33,527 bases of DNA from Chitinophagaceae bacterium (GTDB lineage Bacteria; Bacteroidota; Bacteroidia; Chitinophagales; UBA10324), in NCBI GenBank assembly GCA_947474435.1, contig CANJII010000037.1, forward strand, positions 1 through 33,527, given 5' to 3'. This document shows positions 15,966 through 25,581 of this stretch, piece by piece. The position numbers and the translations under genes are program-made. Position 1 is the first letter of the stretch; each line of letters opens with the position of its first letter. The notes below the pieces were generated by a model. The model saw only the letters and a list, made by a program, of their open reading frames with translations, had not been told where the DNA came from and ran no database searches.

Positions 15966-18812
15966 ATGTCAAGCTCTTTTTTTCGCCGTCACATTGGGCC
16001 AAATAAAAATGAAACAAATGAAATGCTTCAGGCAATTGGTGTCTCCTCACTCAATCAATTGATTCAGGAAACAATTCCGGCTTCCATTCTTACCGATAAA
16101 AAATTAAATCTTCCCGATGCGCTCAGTGAATTTGAGTATTTGAATCTGATGAAAAATTATGCTTCTGAAAATAAAGTGTTTCGTTCTTTTATAGGAATGG
16201 GATATTACAACACCATTACACCATCAGTTATACTCCGAAATATTTTTGAAAATCCGGGATGGTACACACAATACACACCTTATCAGGCTGAGATTGCACA
16301 AGGCCGATTAGAAATGCTGTTGAATTACCAAACCATGGTTTGCGATTTAAGCGGCTTACCGGTAAGCAATGCTTCATTATTGGATGAAGGAACCGCAGCA
16401 AGTGAAGCAATGACTTTATTATTTCATTCAAATGGAATAGAAGATACTAAAAATGTTTTTTTGGTTGCAGATAATTGCTTTCCGCAAACAATTGATATTT
16501 TAAAAACACGCGCGCTTCCGTTAGATATTGAATTGGTGATTTCTTCCCCTGATAATTTTAATTTCAACGAAAAAGTTTTTGGATGCATTGTACAATATCC
16601 TGATTCATGTGGTGGAGTAAATGATTTTTCTTCAATGATTGAAGAGGCAAATAAATGTGGGGTGAAAGTGGTGATGGCAACTGATTTACTCGCACTGACT
16701 TTATTAAAATCTCCTGGTGAAATGGGTGCAGATATTGCCATTGGTTCAGCCCAACGATTTGGTGTTCCACTTGGTTTTGGTGGACCACACGCAGCATTTT
16801 TCACCGCAAAAGATGAATACAAAAGATTAATGCCGGGAAGAATTATCGGTGTTTCCATTGATGCTCAAGGTCAGCCTGCCTATCGCATGAGTTTGCAAAC
16901 ACGCGAGCAACATATTCGTCGAGAGAAGGCAACTTCAAATATTTGTACTGCTCAAGCGCTGCTTGCAAACATGGCTGCCGCTTATGCCATTTATCATGGT
17001 GCTGATGGATTGAAAAACATTGCAACAAAAATTTCTTCACTAACACAATCGCTTTCCGATTCACTTGCAAAAATTTCCGGAATTAAAATTCTGAATAAAA
17101 ATTTCTTCGATACACTTTATGTTGAAGTAGCTGATGCAAATGCAATAAAAACTTCCGCAGCAAAAAGCGAAATCAATTTCAGAGTTATTGATAAAACCCA
17201 CATCGGAATTTCACTGGATGAAACCACAACTGAAAAAGATGTACAGGATATTCTGAAAGTATTTTCAGTTTCATCTGAAGTAAAAATTTCTTCTGATTTA
17301 AAAAATATTCCTTCTTCATTAAAAAGAGATTCAGCTTATTTAACTCATCCGGTTTTCAATCGCCATCATTCCGAATCACAAATGATGCGCTACCTGAAAC
17401 AATTGGAGAACAAAGATCTTTCTCTTAATACTTCAATGATTTCATTGGGAAGTTGCACCATGAAACTGAATGCCGCAACCGAAATGATGCCGTTGAGCTG
17501 GCCTGAATTTTCTTCCATTCATCCGTTCGCCCCTGCTGAACAAACAAAAGGATACACTGAAATTATTTCGCAACTCGAAAATTATTTATGTGCAGTTACA
17601 GGATTCGATGCGTGTTCGTTGCAACCGAATTCAGGTGCACAAGGCGAGTATGCAGGTCTGCTTGTAATCATGGCTTATCATAAAGACAGAAATGAAAGTC
17701 ACCGTAATGTGGCACTTATTCCTTCCTCTGCTCACGGAACAAATCCTGCAAGTGCGGTGATGGCCGGAATGAAAGTGGTTGTGACCAAGTGCGATGAGAA
17801 AGGAAACATTGATGTTGCCGATTTAAAACAGAAAGCCGAAGAACATAAAAATGATCTGGCGTGTTTGATGGTAACTTATCCTTCAACACACGGTGTGTTT
17901 GAAGAAAGCATAAAAGAAATTTGTGAAATCACTCATGCCAATGGTGGCTTGGTTTACATGGATGGTGCAAACATGAATGCGCAGGTTGGTTTAACTTCTC
18001 CTTCTGCAATTGGTGCCGATGTTAACCACATTAACCTGCATAAAACTTTTGCCATTCCACATGGTGGTGGTGGTCCCGGCATGGGCCCCATTTGTGTAAA
18101 TAAAAAATTAGCTCCTTACTTACCCGGACATGCAGTAGTAAAAACAGGAGGCGAAAAAGCAATTCACTCAGTGAGTTCTGCGCCGTGGGGAAGTGCTTCT
18201 ATTTTATTAATCTCCTATGGATATATCAGGTTATTGGGTGCTGATGGTTGTGCGGATGCAACACGATATGCAATACTGAATGCTAATTACATGAAGAGTA
18301 TTCTCGAAAAAGAATTCAGTATTTTATTTCAGGGATCAAACGGACGATGCGCCCACGAAATGATTGTGGACATGCGTGAGTTTAAAAAATTCGGAATTGA
18401 AGTTGGAGATATTGCGAAGCGATTAATGGATTATAGTTTTCATGCGCCTACAGTTTCGTTCCCTGTTGCCGGCACTTTAATGATTGAACCAACTGAGAGC
18501 GAAGACAAGGAAGAACTCGATCGTTTTTGTCATGCATTAATTTCTATCAAAAAAGAAATTATGGAAATTGCTGATGGCACTGCTGATAAAGACGATAACT
18601 TATTGCACAACGCTCCTCATACTGCTGCGGTTGTTATTGGTGACGAATGGAATCATCCTTACTCACGCGCTCGCGCTGCTTTCCCATTACCTTACTTAAC
18701 AAAAAATAAATTCTGGGCTTCCGTATCGCGTATTAACGACACACATGGCGACCGGAATTTAATTTGTGTTTGCCCTCCCGTTGAGAGTTATATGGAAGAG
18801 GTGGTTAGCTGA
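15966..18812 (+). CDS. gcvP: Glycine dehydrogenase (decarboxylating), P-protein
   Basis: PLP-dependent P-protein of the glycine cleavage system: decarboxylates glycine and passes the aminomethyl group to lipoylated GcvH. The 948-residue product is the fused single-chain form, with an N-terminal half (about 5-440) and a catalytic C-terminal half (about 450-945). The PLP lysine is K693 in [20 protein letters not shown]; other conserved blocks are [21 protein letters not shown] and [18 protein letters not shown] chose ATG 15966 ([13 protein letters not shown]), the family-typical start; an in-frame TTG at 15915 lies inside the -7 box. gcvT and gcvH are not adjacent, which is common in this phylum. 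The gene stands alone between divergent and accessory genes. Confidence 0.98.
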   Translation: MSSSFFRRHIGPNKNETNEMLQAIGVSSLNQLIQETIPASILTDKKLNLPDALSEFEYLNLMKNYASENKVFRSFIGMGYYNTITPSVILRNIFENPGWYTQYTPYQAEIAQGRLEMLLNYQTMVCDLSGLPVSNASLLDEGTAASEAMTLLFHSNGIEDTKNVFLVADNCFPQTIDILKTRALPLDIELVISSPDNFNFNEKVFGCIVQYPDSCGGVNDFSSMIEEANKCGVKVVMATDLLALTLLKSPGEMGADIAIGSAQRFGVPLGFGGPHAAFFTAKDEYKRLMPGRIIGVSIDAQGQPAYRMSLQTREQHIRREKATSNICTAQALLANMAAAYAIYHGADGLKNIATKISSLTQSLSDSLAKISGIKILNKNFFDTLYVEVADANAIKTSAAKSEINFRVIDKTHIGISLDETTTEKDVQDILKVFSVSSEVKISSDLKNIPSSLKRDSAYLTHPVFNRHHSESQMMRYLKQLENKDLSLNTSMISLGSCTMKLNAATEMMPLSWPEFSSIHPFAPAEQTKGYTEIISQLENYLCAVTGFDACSLQPNSGAQGEYAGLLVIMAYHKDRNESHRNVALIPSSAHGTNPASAVMAGMKVVVTKCDEKGNIDVADLKQKAEEHKNDLACLMVTYPSTHGVFEESIKEICEITHANGGLVYMDGANMNAQVGLTSPSAIGADVNHINLHKTFAIPHGGGGPGMGPICVNKKLAPYLPGHAVVKTGGEKAIHSVSSAPWGSASILLISYGYIRLLGADGCADATRYAILNANYMKSILEKEFSILFQGSNGRCAHEMIVDMREFKKFGIEVGDIAKRLMDYSFHAPTVSFPVAGTLMIEPTESEDKEELDRFCHALISIKKEIMEIADGTADKDDNLLHNAPHTAAVVIGDEWNHPYSRARAAFPLPYLTKNKFWASVSRINDTHGDRNLICVCPPVESYMEEVVS

Positions 18813-18841
18813 ATTCATAACAAGTTGTGATGACATTCTTT

Positions 18842-18849
18842 TATTTTTG
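18842..18849 (+). promoter_or_regulatory. -7 element of the toxin-antitoxin pair (TATTTTTG)
   Basis: Exact TAnnTTTG match 20 bases before the DUF433 ATG. A TTG at 18825-18827 is only 14 bases upstream, too close for a standard -33. It indicates that the pair is transcribed separately from gcvP. Confidence 0.5.
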
Positions 18850-18869
18850 AAAACAATAAATCGAGCTTT

Positions 18870-19109
18870 ATGTCAGAAGATGTTTTTAAAAACAGAATTG
18901 AACTGAATCCGAAAGTGATGTTCGGTAAGCCTGTTATAAAAGGAACCCGAATTCCTGTTGACCTTGTATTAGAAAAATTAGCTTTCGGAAGCAATATGGA
19001 TGAAGTGATAATCGCCTATCCGAAAATATCGAAGGAAGATATTTATGCGTGCCTGCATTATGCTTCGCTTCAAATTCGAAATGAAAATATTTATCCGTTA
19101 GCTTCATGA
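18870..19109 (+). CDS. DUF433 antitoxin-like protein
   Basis: A 79-residue DUF433 protein, a small helix-turn-helix family that forms the antitoxin half of type II toxin-antitoxin modules with DUF5615 PIN-like toxins. The family signature is clear: NPKVMFGKPVIKGTRIPVDLVL (about 13-34), then AFGSNMDEVIIAYPKISKEDIYACLHYA (about 38-66). The pattern of KPVIKGTRIPV followed by the 'yP.is.edi.a.l.ya' helix is diagnostic. The stop overlaps the toxin start by four bases (ATGA), the usual arrangement for coordinated production with the antitoxin first. By analogy it may bind its own promoter. Confidence 0.9.
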   Translation: MSEDVFKNRIELNPKVMFGKPVIKGTRIPVDLVLEKLAFGSNMDEVIIAYPKISKEDIYACLHYASLQIRNENIYPLAS

Positions 19110-19459
19110 AGTTTTTGGCTGATGAAAGTTTTGATTTCCCTTTCATTCAGGCAATGAGAAATGAAGGTTATGATGTTTCAGCAATTGTAGAAACCAATTC
19201 AGGAGTTGATGATGAAGCGGTATTGAAAATTGCAAACGATGAAGCAAGAATTCTTTTAACCTGCGATAAAGATTTTGGTGAACTGGTTTTCAGATTGAAA
19301 TTGATTCATTCAGGAATTATTCTTTTTAGAGTACCTGATGTGAGTACCGAATTAAAAATTTCTTTTCTGATTAATTGTTTGAAAAATCATTTCGGCAAAC
19401 TTGCATTATCATTCACAGTAATCAGTTCGCAGAAAATCAGAATTGTATCAATCACTTAA
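19106..19459 (+). CDS. DUF5615 PIN-like toxin
   Basis: A 117-residue protein of the DUF5615 PIN-like family (Mut7-C-related), the putative ribonuclease partner of DUF433 antitoxins. Conserved acidic positions of the PIN-like fold are visible: D6-E7 in FLADESF, D35/D36 in SGVDDEAVLKIA, and D54/D56 in LLTCDKDFGEL. The C-terminal part is a short beta/alpha tail (SFTVISSQKIRIVSI). It overlaps the antitoxin by four bases. Activity on RNA has been inferred for this family from the fold rather than widely demonstrated. The pair sits at the left edge of the most accessory-looking part of the window. Confidence 0.9.
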   Translation: MKFLADESFDFPFIQAMRNEGYDVSAIVETNSGVDDEAVLKIANDEARILLTCDKDFGELVFRLKLIHSGIILFRVPDVSTELKISFLINCLKNHFGKLALSFTVISSQKIRIVSIT

Positions 19460-19487
19460 TTTTTCCCTCTCTTTCCGCTGCGAATGT

Positions 19488-19495
19488 TAGATTTG
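19488..19495 (+). promoter_or_regulatory. -7 promoter element of the LRR gene (TAGATTTG)
   Basis: Exact TAnnTTTG match, 11 bases upstream of the ATG at 19507 and 28 bases after the toxin stop. It supports ATG 19507 as the start rather than the frame's extension into the toxin gene. No clear -33 TTG is seen. Confidence 0.55.
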
Positions 19496-19506
19496 AAGTT
19501 GCTTTT

Positions 19507-21324
19507 ATGAAAAAAATTTTTACAACTTTTCTAATTATTTTTTCTTTTTCAATTTGCAAGGGACAATGGGTTAATATTCCTGATTCGAATTTTGTTACTT
19601 ATCTTCAAATACATTATCCGACTTGTATGAATGGAAACTTGATGGATACGACATGTGTTGACATCGGTAATACAATTATGTTAAATTGTAGTAGTAAAAA
19701 CATATCTGATTTAACAGGAATTCAGTTCTTCAAGCATTTATTGGTTTTTTGGTGCTCAAATAATAGTTTAACTTTTCTACCAAGTATTTCAAATTTTTTA
19801 ATTCAACTTGACTGTCATAATAATCAACTTTCAACACTTCCCATTTTACCTTCATCACTATTGCACTTATATTGTTATGACAATCAATTATCAACCCTTC
19901 CTTTATTACCTGCTTCTTTACAGGTTTTAAATTGTGGTAATAATCCATTACATACTTTGTTAAATCCACTTCCTCACTCATTAGAATCTCTTTCTTGTAA
20001 TGGAAATCAACTTGCAATTCTTCCTTCCTTGCCTTTGACTTTAAAAAATCTTTCATGTGGCGATAATCAACTAATTGACTTGCCAATCCTTTCTGATTCT
20101 TTAATTACACTTTCTTGTAATTTCAATATGTTGGCAGTATTACCAAATCTTCCAAATTCTATAACTATTTTGACTTGTAGTCATAATGAAATTGATGTGC
20201 TTCCAACTTTACCGAATTCTCTTACAAAGCTTATTTGTGATAATAATAATCTTAATTGTTTACCGAACTTGCCTAATACAATTTCTACGCTTTGGTGTTC
20301 GGATAATCAAATAGATAGTTTACCCTCACTCCCTAGTTCCTTAATTTATTTGATCTGTAGAAATAACAATTTACTTAACTTGCCATTGCTTCCTGATTCT
20401 TTATTTTATTTGAATTGTAGCGGAAATCATTTGACATACCTTCCCAATCTACCTCACACTTTATCTTATCTTTTTGGTTCCAATAATCAATTGACATATT
20501 TACCAGAATTACCTGATACTATGAATTCAATTTATGTTGATGGTAATGCTCAGCTTTTGTGTATGCCCCTGTTAAATTTCTATGATGGAAATTGGGCTGG
20601 ATTTAGAATTTCAGGAACTGGTATTAAGTGTTTGCCGAATTTGATTCAACATTTGGGTTCTGTACCTGCAATTGATACTATGCCTATTTGCAGCTATTCA
20701 ACTTTAATAAATCAAGTATTATGTTCAAATCAGACATATAATTTTAATGGAATAATTTTAAATACATCAGGAATTTATGTTGATACTTTTAATACAAGCG
20801 ATGGCTGCAATTCAATTGTCTCTTTACATCTTTCATTTGAAGCCATTAATATAAATATTAGTCAATCAACTGACTCACTCACTGCAAATGCAACAACAGC
20901 AATTTATCAATGGCTCAATTGCAATAATGGTTTTGCAATAATCAACGGAGCAACCAATCAAACATTCGTTGCAACTGCCAATGGAAATTATGCAGTCGCC
21001 ATTACACAAAATGGTTGTACTGATACTTCTGCTTGTTATAGTATTTCAGGAGTAGGAGTGAGCGAATTGGCAGTAGGCAGTATGCAGTTGACAGTTTTTC
21101 CTAATCCGGCAACGGAACAGTTAACAATTCAGTTGCTTCGACAAGCTCAATATGAAAGCTATGAAATTTCAATAACAGATATATTTGGAAGAGAAATCTA
21201 TCAATCAAAAAATAATCTCTATTCACAAATCATAAATCTCAATTCCTTTTCATCCGGTATTTATTTTCTGAAAGTTATTTCTCCTAATGGAAATTCAACA
21301 GTGAATAAATTTGTGAAGGAGTAA
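19507..21324 (+). CDS. Secreted leucine-rich-repeat protein with T9SS sorting domain
   Basis: A 605-residue exported protein. Signal peptide 1-20 (MKKIFTTFLIIFSFSICKGQ), then a short module beginning IPDSNFVTYLQ (23-80), then 13 leucine-rich repeats of 20 residues (one of 21) at 83-343 with the pattern CxxNxLxxLPxLPxSLxxL. A domain with the 'YNFNGIILNTSGIYVDTF' motif (about 395-455) and an Ig-like segment (about 457-515) follow, then a T9SS type A sorting domain (about 525-605: FPNPATEQL, GIYFLKV, KFVKE). It should be exported by the Sec/T9SS route to the surface or medium. The 20-residue LPxLP repeat resembles the bacterial YopM/IpaH type, but no E3 ligase domain is present. The gene is markedly more AT-rich than gcvP. 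Likely role: binding or adhesion; the ligand is unknown. Confidence 0.9.
   Translation: MKKIFTTFLIIFSFSICKGQWVNIPDSNFVTYLQIHYPTCMNGNLMDTTCVDIGNTIMLNCSSKNISDLTGIQFFKHLLVFWCSNNSLTFLPSISNFLIQLDCHNNQLSTLPILPSSLLHLYCYDNQLSTLPLLPASLQVLNCGNNPLHTLLNPLPHSLESLSCNGNQLAILPSLPLTLKNLSCGDNQLIDLPILSDSLITLSCNFNMLAVLPNLPNSITILTCSHNEIDVLPTLPNSLTKLICDNNNLNCLPNLPNTISTLWCSDNQIDSLPSLPSSLIYLICRNNNLLNLPLLPDSLFYLNCSGNHLTYLPNLPHTLSYLFGSNNQLTYLPELPDTMNSIYVDGNAQLLCMPLLNFYDGNWAGFRISGTGIKCLPNLIQHLGSVPAIDTMPICSYSTLINQVLCSNQTYNFNGIILNTSGIYVDTFNTSDGCNSIVSLHLSFEAININISQSTDSLTANATTAIYQWLNCNNGFAIINGATNQTFVATANGNYAVAITQNGCTDTSACYSISGVGVSELAVGSMQLTVFPNPATEQLTIQLLRQAQYESYEISITDIFGREIYQSKNNLYSQIINLNSFSSGIYFLKVISPNGNSTVNKFVKE
19753..20535 (+). 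repeat. Thirteen 60-base coding repeats (LRR array)
   Basis: Tandem repeats of 60 bases (63 in the fourth copy) encoding LRRs. Each unit starts at a TGT/TGC Cys codon (GGT in the last), followed by a conserved Asn and LPxLP. Copies are conserved in protein pattern more than in DNA, so the array is old rather than freshly expanded. Confidence 0.85.
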
Positions 21325-21420
21325 AAAATCCCTAAATCCAGAATTATTTTTTATAAATGGTTAAATTATTTACCGATAGAAAAATAGCTGCTTGTTATTC
21401 GCAGAAAATAGTTTTTCAAA

Positions 21421-21450
21421 GAATATATTCGAATGAATAGATTTTCATTC
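21421..21450. promoter_or_regulatory. Palindromic pair upstream of the chitinase gene
   Basis: A perfect 10-base palindrome GAATATATTC (21421-21430) is directly followed by an inverted repeat with arms GAATGAA (21431-21437) and TTCATTC (21444-21450). A near -7 element, TAGATTTT, lies inside the second repeat. The set ends 16 bases before the chitinase ATG, so it could be an operator overlapping the promoter. No regulator is identified. Confidence 0.35.
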
Positions 21451-21466
21451 ACACAAAATTTCAGCT

Positions 21467-23110
21467 ATGAAAAAAACACTTCGCGCATTTCAAGTAAGCA
21501 TCATTTTCTTTTTTGCATTTCAGTTTTTATTTCTGGAAATTGCTTTTGCGCAAATGCCGAATCCTGCATTGGTTGGGTACTGGCATAACTGGAACGATGC
21601 CGGTGCACCATACATTCAAGTGAATGCAGTTGACTCGCGATACAATGTGATTGAAGTTTCATTTGCCATTCCTGTTGCGGGAACTGATTACAACATGCAG
21701 TTTACTCCTGATCAGGTTTCGCAGGCAACTTTAATTTCTCAGATACAAACCATGCAAGGTCAGGGAAAGAAAATTCTGATCAGTATGGGCGGTGCAACTT
21801 CACCCATCTCACTTGATAATTTAAATGAGAAAAATATTTTCATCAGTTCAATGCTCAGCATCATTAATACTTATGGTTTCGATGGAATTGATATTGACTT
21901 TGAAGGAGGTTCAGTTACAACAACAGGAGGAACCATTTCAAATCCAACCGATGCAAAAATTCTGAATCTCATTGATGCGGTCAAACAAATCATGCAGAGC
22001 TACCATACTTCACACAACAAAAAATTATTGCTGACCATGGCTCCGGAAACTGCATTTGTGCAAGGTGGTCAATCATCGTACGGAAGTATATGGGGAGCGT
22101 ATCTTCCGGTGATTCATGCGCTGCGCGATTCATTGGATATTTTGCAAGTGCAGTTATACAACAGTGGTTCGATGTACGGCATTGATGGAAATATTTACAC
22201 GCAAGGCACTGCTGATTTTATTATTGCAATGACCGATGCAGTAATACATGGATTCAATACTGCAGGTGGATTTTTTAATGGTTTACCGGCAAGTAAAGTT
22301 GCAATTGGTTTGCCTGCGTGTTCAGCTGCAGCAGGAGGCGGATATACAGATACTGCCATTGTAAAAGATGCAATTGATTATTTACGCGGCACCGGACTAA
22401 GACCCGGCAATTACACACTTTCATTGGCAGGTGGGTATCCAACTCTTCGTGGTATGATGACATGGTCGGTGAATTGGGATGCGGTAAGTACTTGCAACGG
22501 TGCATACTCATATGCAACAAATTATCAGCGGATTTTTTCAGCTCCTGTTATTTGCAGTCCGTGTCCGAAGCCAACCAATTTGATTGCGACAAATATCACT
22601 TCATCAGCTGCAACTTTAACATGGACAACCAACTCATGTGCTGTTGCCTACCAAATCATTTACAGAAAAACAGGAACAACCACCTGGACTTCAAAAAAAA
22701 TTAACACTAATTCCGGTTTAAAAACAATTACCGCATTATTCTCATCAACTGCCTATCAATGGAAAGTAAGAAGCAAGTGCAGTTTTAGTCCTGTGGTGTG
22801 GAGTGCATGGAGCGAATTAAAAACTTTCACCACTCCTGCCATGAAAACTGAATCGGTTGCAACCATTTCTTCAATGAAAATTTATCCGAATCCGGTTTCT
22901 CCATTGTTGTTTATTGAACTTTCATCCGATGAAGAAATAGAAATGATTGAAGTGTATAATTCATTGGGAGAAAAAGTAAATGTGGTTTCATATCCGTTTG
23001 CTGAATCATCTGCTTCAATAAATGTGCATGAACTCTGCTCAGGATTTTATTTTATTTCTGTTTACACAACCTCCGGAAATATTTTCAGAAAGAAATTTGT
23101 TAAAGAATAA
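21467..23110 (+). CDS. Secreted GH18 chitinase with FnIII and T9SS sorting domain
   Basis: A 547-residue exported glycoside hydrolase expected to cleave beta-1,4-GlcNAc polymers by substrate-assisted catalysis. Layout: signal peptide 1-28 (ends AFAQ), GH18 TIM barrel (about 33-360) with the catalytic motif DGIDIDFE (D139, D142, D144, catalytic E146), the strand motif KILISMGGA, and LQVQLYN and GMMTWSVNWD late in the barrel; fibronectin type III domain (about 370-458, KPTNLIATNITSSAATLTW); T9SS type A sorting domain (about 473-547, IYPNPVSPLL to KKFVKE). The single short barrel without the alpha/beta insertion resembles bacterial ChiD-like endochitinases. It should reach the surface or medium through the T9SS. 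The promoter region carries two palindromes. Chitin is the likely but unproven substrate. Confidence 0.93.
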   Translation: MKKTLRAFQVSIIFFFAFQFLFLEIAFAQMPNPALVGYWHNWNDAGAPYIQVNAVDSRYNVIEVSFAIPVAGTDYNMQFTPDQVSQATLISQIQTMQGQGKKILISMGGATSPISLDNLNEKNIFISSMLSIINTYGFDGIDIDFEGGSVTTTGGTISNPTDAKILNLIDAVKQIMQSYHTSHNKKLLLTMAPETAFVQGGQSSYGSIWGAYLPVIHALRDSLDILQVQLYNSGSMYGIDGNIYTQGTADFIIAMTDAVIHGFNTAGGFFNGLPASKVAIGLPACSAAAGGGYTDTAIVKDAIDYLRGTGLRPGNYTLSLAGGYPTLRGMMTWSVNWDAVSTCNGAYSYATNYQRIFSAPVICSPCPKPTNLIATNITSSAATLTWTTNSCAVAYQIIYRKTGTTTWTSKKINTNSGLKTITALFSSTAYQWKVRSKCSFSPVVWSAWSELKTFTTPAMKTESVATISSMKIYPNPVSPLLFIELSSDEEIEMIEVYNSLGEKVNVVSYPFAESSASINVHELCSGFYFISVYTTSGNIFRKKFVKE

Positions 23111-23159
23111 TTTACTTTAAAATTCACCTGAACAGGTTTGGAAGGCGTATCTTATTCAA

Positions 23160-25502
23160 TTAAAATTTTGCACTTACTTGCAACGAAAAATTTCTTGGTT
23201 GTTCAATCAATGCCGGCCGTTCGGTGTATTCGCGGTTCAATAAATTTTTTGTGATGAGCGAGACCTTTACATATTTATTCACCTTCATTGATATGCGGTA
23301 ATCAATTACAAAATCACCGGTGTGATGTAATTTGCGATAAGGAACAATACCTGCAACTACAGGAAACGGCACCAATGGATCGGTACCATTAAATATCGGA
23401 TCAATGTTATCCATAAAACTATTGTATCGGAAACTGAAACCGGTGGAGAAAGAATGATATGAAATATCAAATTCAGCTTTTGCTGTCCATTGATATCTGT
23501 AGTTCAGAATTTTTATTTTCGAAACGGAATCAATAATTGATTGTGTTGCTCCTGCATTTTCATTTAACAGACTATCAACGAGTTCAACTTTATTAATATC
23601 AATTGGAATAATGTAAGTAACACCTGCCAAAAGATTAGTTGGCAACCCGAATAATTTTCCCTGACCTATCACTGAAAATTCACCACCACTGATTCGTGCA
23701 TTGGTAATGTTGATGGTTTTAAATCCGAGATATTTCTGAAAATCTACAAAGTTGATTGGGTCACCCGGTTTCCATGCATAAGGTGGATGAAATCCAAAAG
23801 TGAATTCTAAAAAATCTTTGTACTCACTCATAAACGCGCACAAGTCAAGATATCCTAACCAACTGCTGACTTTAAATCCCTGCTTCACTCCTATTTCTGA
23901 CGACCATCCGGTTTCAGGATTTACAGCCGGGTTAGGAAAAATTTGCAAAGGACCGACTTGTGTGGCAACAAATTTTTCAGCAATGGTTGGAAACCGATAC
24001 CCTTGCCCGAACGATGCACGGAAATAAGTGGCTTTCATAACTCTGAAATTTGCCCCGGCACGAAATAAAATTGGCGACTGACTGGTAATTGTATCAACTC
24101 GAAACATTTCATATCGCACTCCGCCAACTATATTCAGTCTTCCTTTTTTCTGATCGAGCTGAAGAAATACAGCTTTGTTATCTGCGGTATGATTTCCATA
24201 TAAATCGGCAGTAATTGCAGAAGCATTTGCAGCTACACCTGTTGTTAAATTCAAACCGAATTTGAAAAAATGCTGGTACTGATATTCGCCATAATACAAT
24301 TGTGCGTTGGTACTTTTATTATCGCTTGCAATGGCGTTGGTTAAATAATACCGACCATGAAATGAATGACGATTGCCATTCTTATTAAAATAAGTCAGGT
24401 ATGGATCAATGCTTATTCGTGTATTATTATTCTCAGCTAATGTTGTAGTGGCAGTATCCATTCCACCTTGCGGACGATAAGCGCCGGTTGTATCATCCTG
24501 CCATATAAAGAAAGTTGCAGTATGTGATACAAATGCATTTACATTTAAACCTACAGCAAGGCCATCAATTTTTTTAAACCGATAACGGGTGCCCACATTC
24601 ACCCGACCGCGCTCAGTATATTCTCCCTCACGAAAACCTGATTCGTTAAAAACATTTCCACCAAAACTTAAATCAAGCTGACCGAACTTTTGACTGTGAT
24701 TAAAATATCCACCTGAATAATAGGGTTGCTTATTTCCCCACCAGATCAATTCTTTTCGTTTTGGGTTTTGATAAATGCCCTGATAAAAATTGATTTGAGT
24801 TTTAGGAACCGATGTTGGATAGTTAGTACGGATATTTATTACTCCGTTCAAAGCCGATGAACCATATAAACTTGATGCAGCACCTTTAATAATTTCTACC
24901 TGATCTAAATTTTCGAGCGGCAAAAAATCCCACTTCACATCACCTGCATCGGCGGCTAACTGCGGCACATCATCTACTAAAACCAACACTCGGCTTCCTG
25001 CGCCATAACTGTAACCGCTTCCACCGCGAATGTTTGCCTGCCCGTCAATAATATTTACACCGGGTGCTTTGTTAATTGCTTCGCGCATGTCAACCGAATT
25101 GGTGTTCTCAATGAACGAAGGTTTTATTACTTCCATACTCACCGTTTCTTCCGAAATTTTTTTTTCGTAACGGCTTGAACTCACTACAATGGTTCCCAAC
25201 TCTTTTGCATTGGTCACTAACTCAACATTTAATTTTATTGTGTCACCCGCTTTTATTATCACTTGCTTATCTAAAGTTTCATATCCGACAAAAGAAAATT
25301 TTATGATCTGTGTGCCGGATGGAAGTGAGAAAATATAATTACCGGCATCATCACTCACTACTCCAATTGCCCCTGATGAAATGGTCACTCCAATTAATGC
25401 TTCATCAGAAGATGCATCAGTTATGGTTCCGCGAATGCTTCCGGTTTGCGCAAAAAGATTTGCTGATACAAAGAGTAAAAAAAGTGTCAGTGATTTTTTC
25501 AT
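23160..25502 (-). CDS. TonB-dependent outer-membrane receptor
   Basis: A 780-residue TonB-dependent transporter. It has a signal peptide (1-19, ends LFAQ), a carboxypeptidase-regulatory-like domain (about 20-105, SIRGTITDASSDEALIGVTI), a plug domain (about 118-230, with REAINKAPGVNI and the IIKGAASSLYGSSALNGVINI block) and a 22-strand-type barrel to the end, closing with a terminal Phe (SAKF). It is shorter than SusC-type receptors (about 1000 residues) and has no SusD partner, so it more likely handles metal chelates, a vitamin or a small peptide than glycan oligomers; the substrate cannot be told. It converges with the chitinase gene with 49 bases between the stops. No Fur-box-like site was recognised upstream. 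Confidence 0.93.
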   Translation of the reverse strand: MKKSLTLFLLFVSANLFAQTGSIRGTITDASSDEALIGVTISSGAIGVVSDDAGNYIFSLPSGTQIIKFSFVGYETLDKQVIIKAGDTIKLNVELVTNAKELGTIVVSSSRYEKKISEETVSMEVIKPSFIENTNSVDMREAINKAPGVNIIDGQANIRGGSGYSYGAGSRVLVLVDDVPQLAADAGDVKWDFLPLENLDQVEIIKGAASSLYGSSALNGVINIRTNYPTSVPKTQINFYQGIYQNPKRKELIWWGNKQPYYSGGYFNHSQKFGQLDLSFGGNVFNESGFREGEYTERGRVNVGTRYRFKKIDGLAVGLNVNAFVSHTATFFIWQDDTTGAYRPQGGMDTATTTLAENNNTRISIDPYLTYFNKNGNRHSFHGRYYLTNAIASDNKSTNAQLYYGEYQYQHFFKFGLNLTTGVAANASAITADLYGNHTADNKAVFLQLDQKKGRLNIVGGVRYEMFRVDTITSQSPILFRAGANFRVMKATYFRASFGQGYRFPTIAEKFVATQVGPLQIFPNPAVNPETGWSSEIGVKQGFKVSSWLGYLDLCAFMSEYKDFLEFTFGFHPPYAWKPGDPINFVDFQKYLGFKTINITNARISGGEFSVIGQGKLFGLPTNLLAGVTYIIPIDINKVELVDSLLNENAGATQSIIDSVSKIKILNYRYQWTAKAEFDISYHSFSTGFSFRYNSFMDNIDPIFNGTDPLVPFPVVAGIVPYRKLHHTGDFVIDYRISMKVNKYVKVSLITKNLLNREYTERPALIEQPRNFSLQVSAKF

Positions 25503-25581
25503 TCAGAAATTATTTTATCGGGAATGAAAATAACTTGCCGTGTCAATTTCGCAAATGGTGTGGTAGAAATTGAATGAACAA

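Noticed and set aside
16424-16858. 144-codon open frame on the minus strand inside gcvP
   Set aside because: Antisense shadow of a highly conserved gene; the translated sequence resembles no family and no promoter is seen.
19753-20535. Regularly spaced repeats that might look like a CRISPR array
   Set aside because: The 60-base periodicity lies inside an open frame and encodes LRRs; units vary at third positions and there are no unique spacers between identical repeats.
23126-23137. ACCTG-AA-CAGGT as a shared terminator between the chitinase and receptor genes
   Set aside because: The loop is only two bases and the stem five; no T-run follows on either side.
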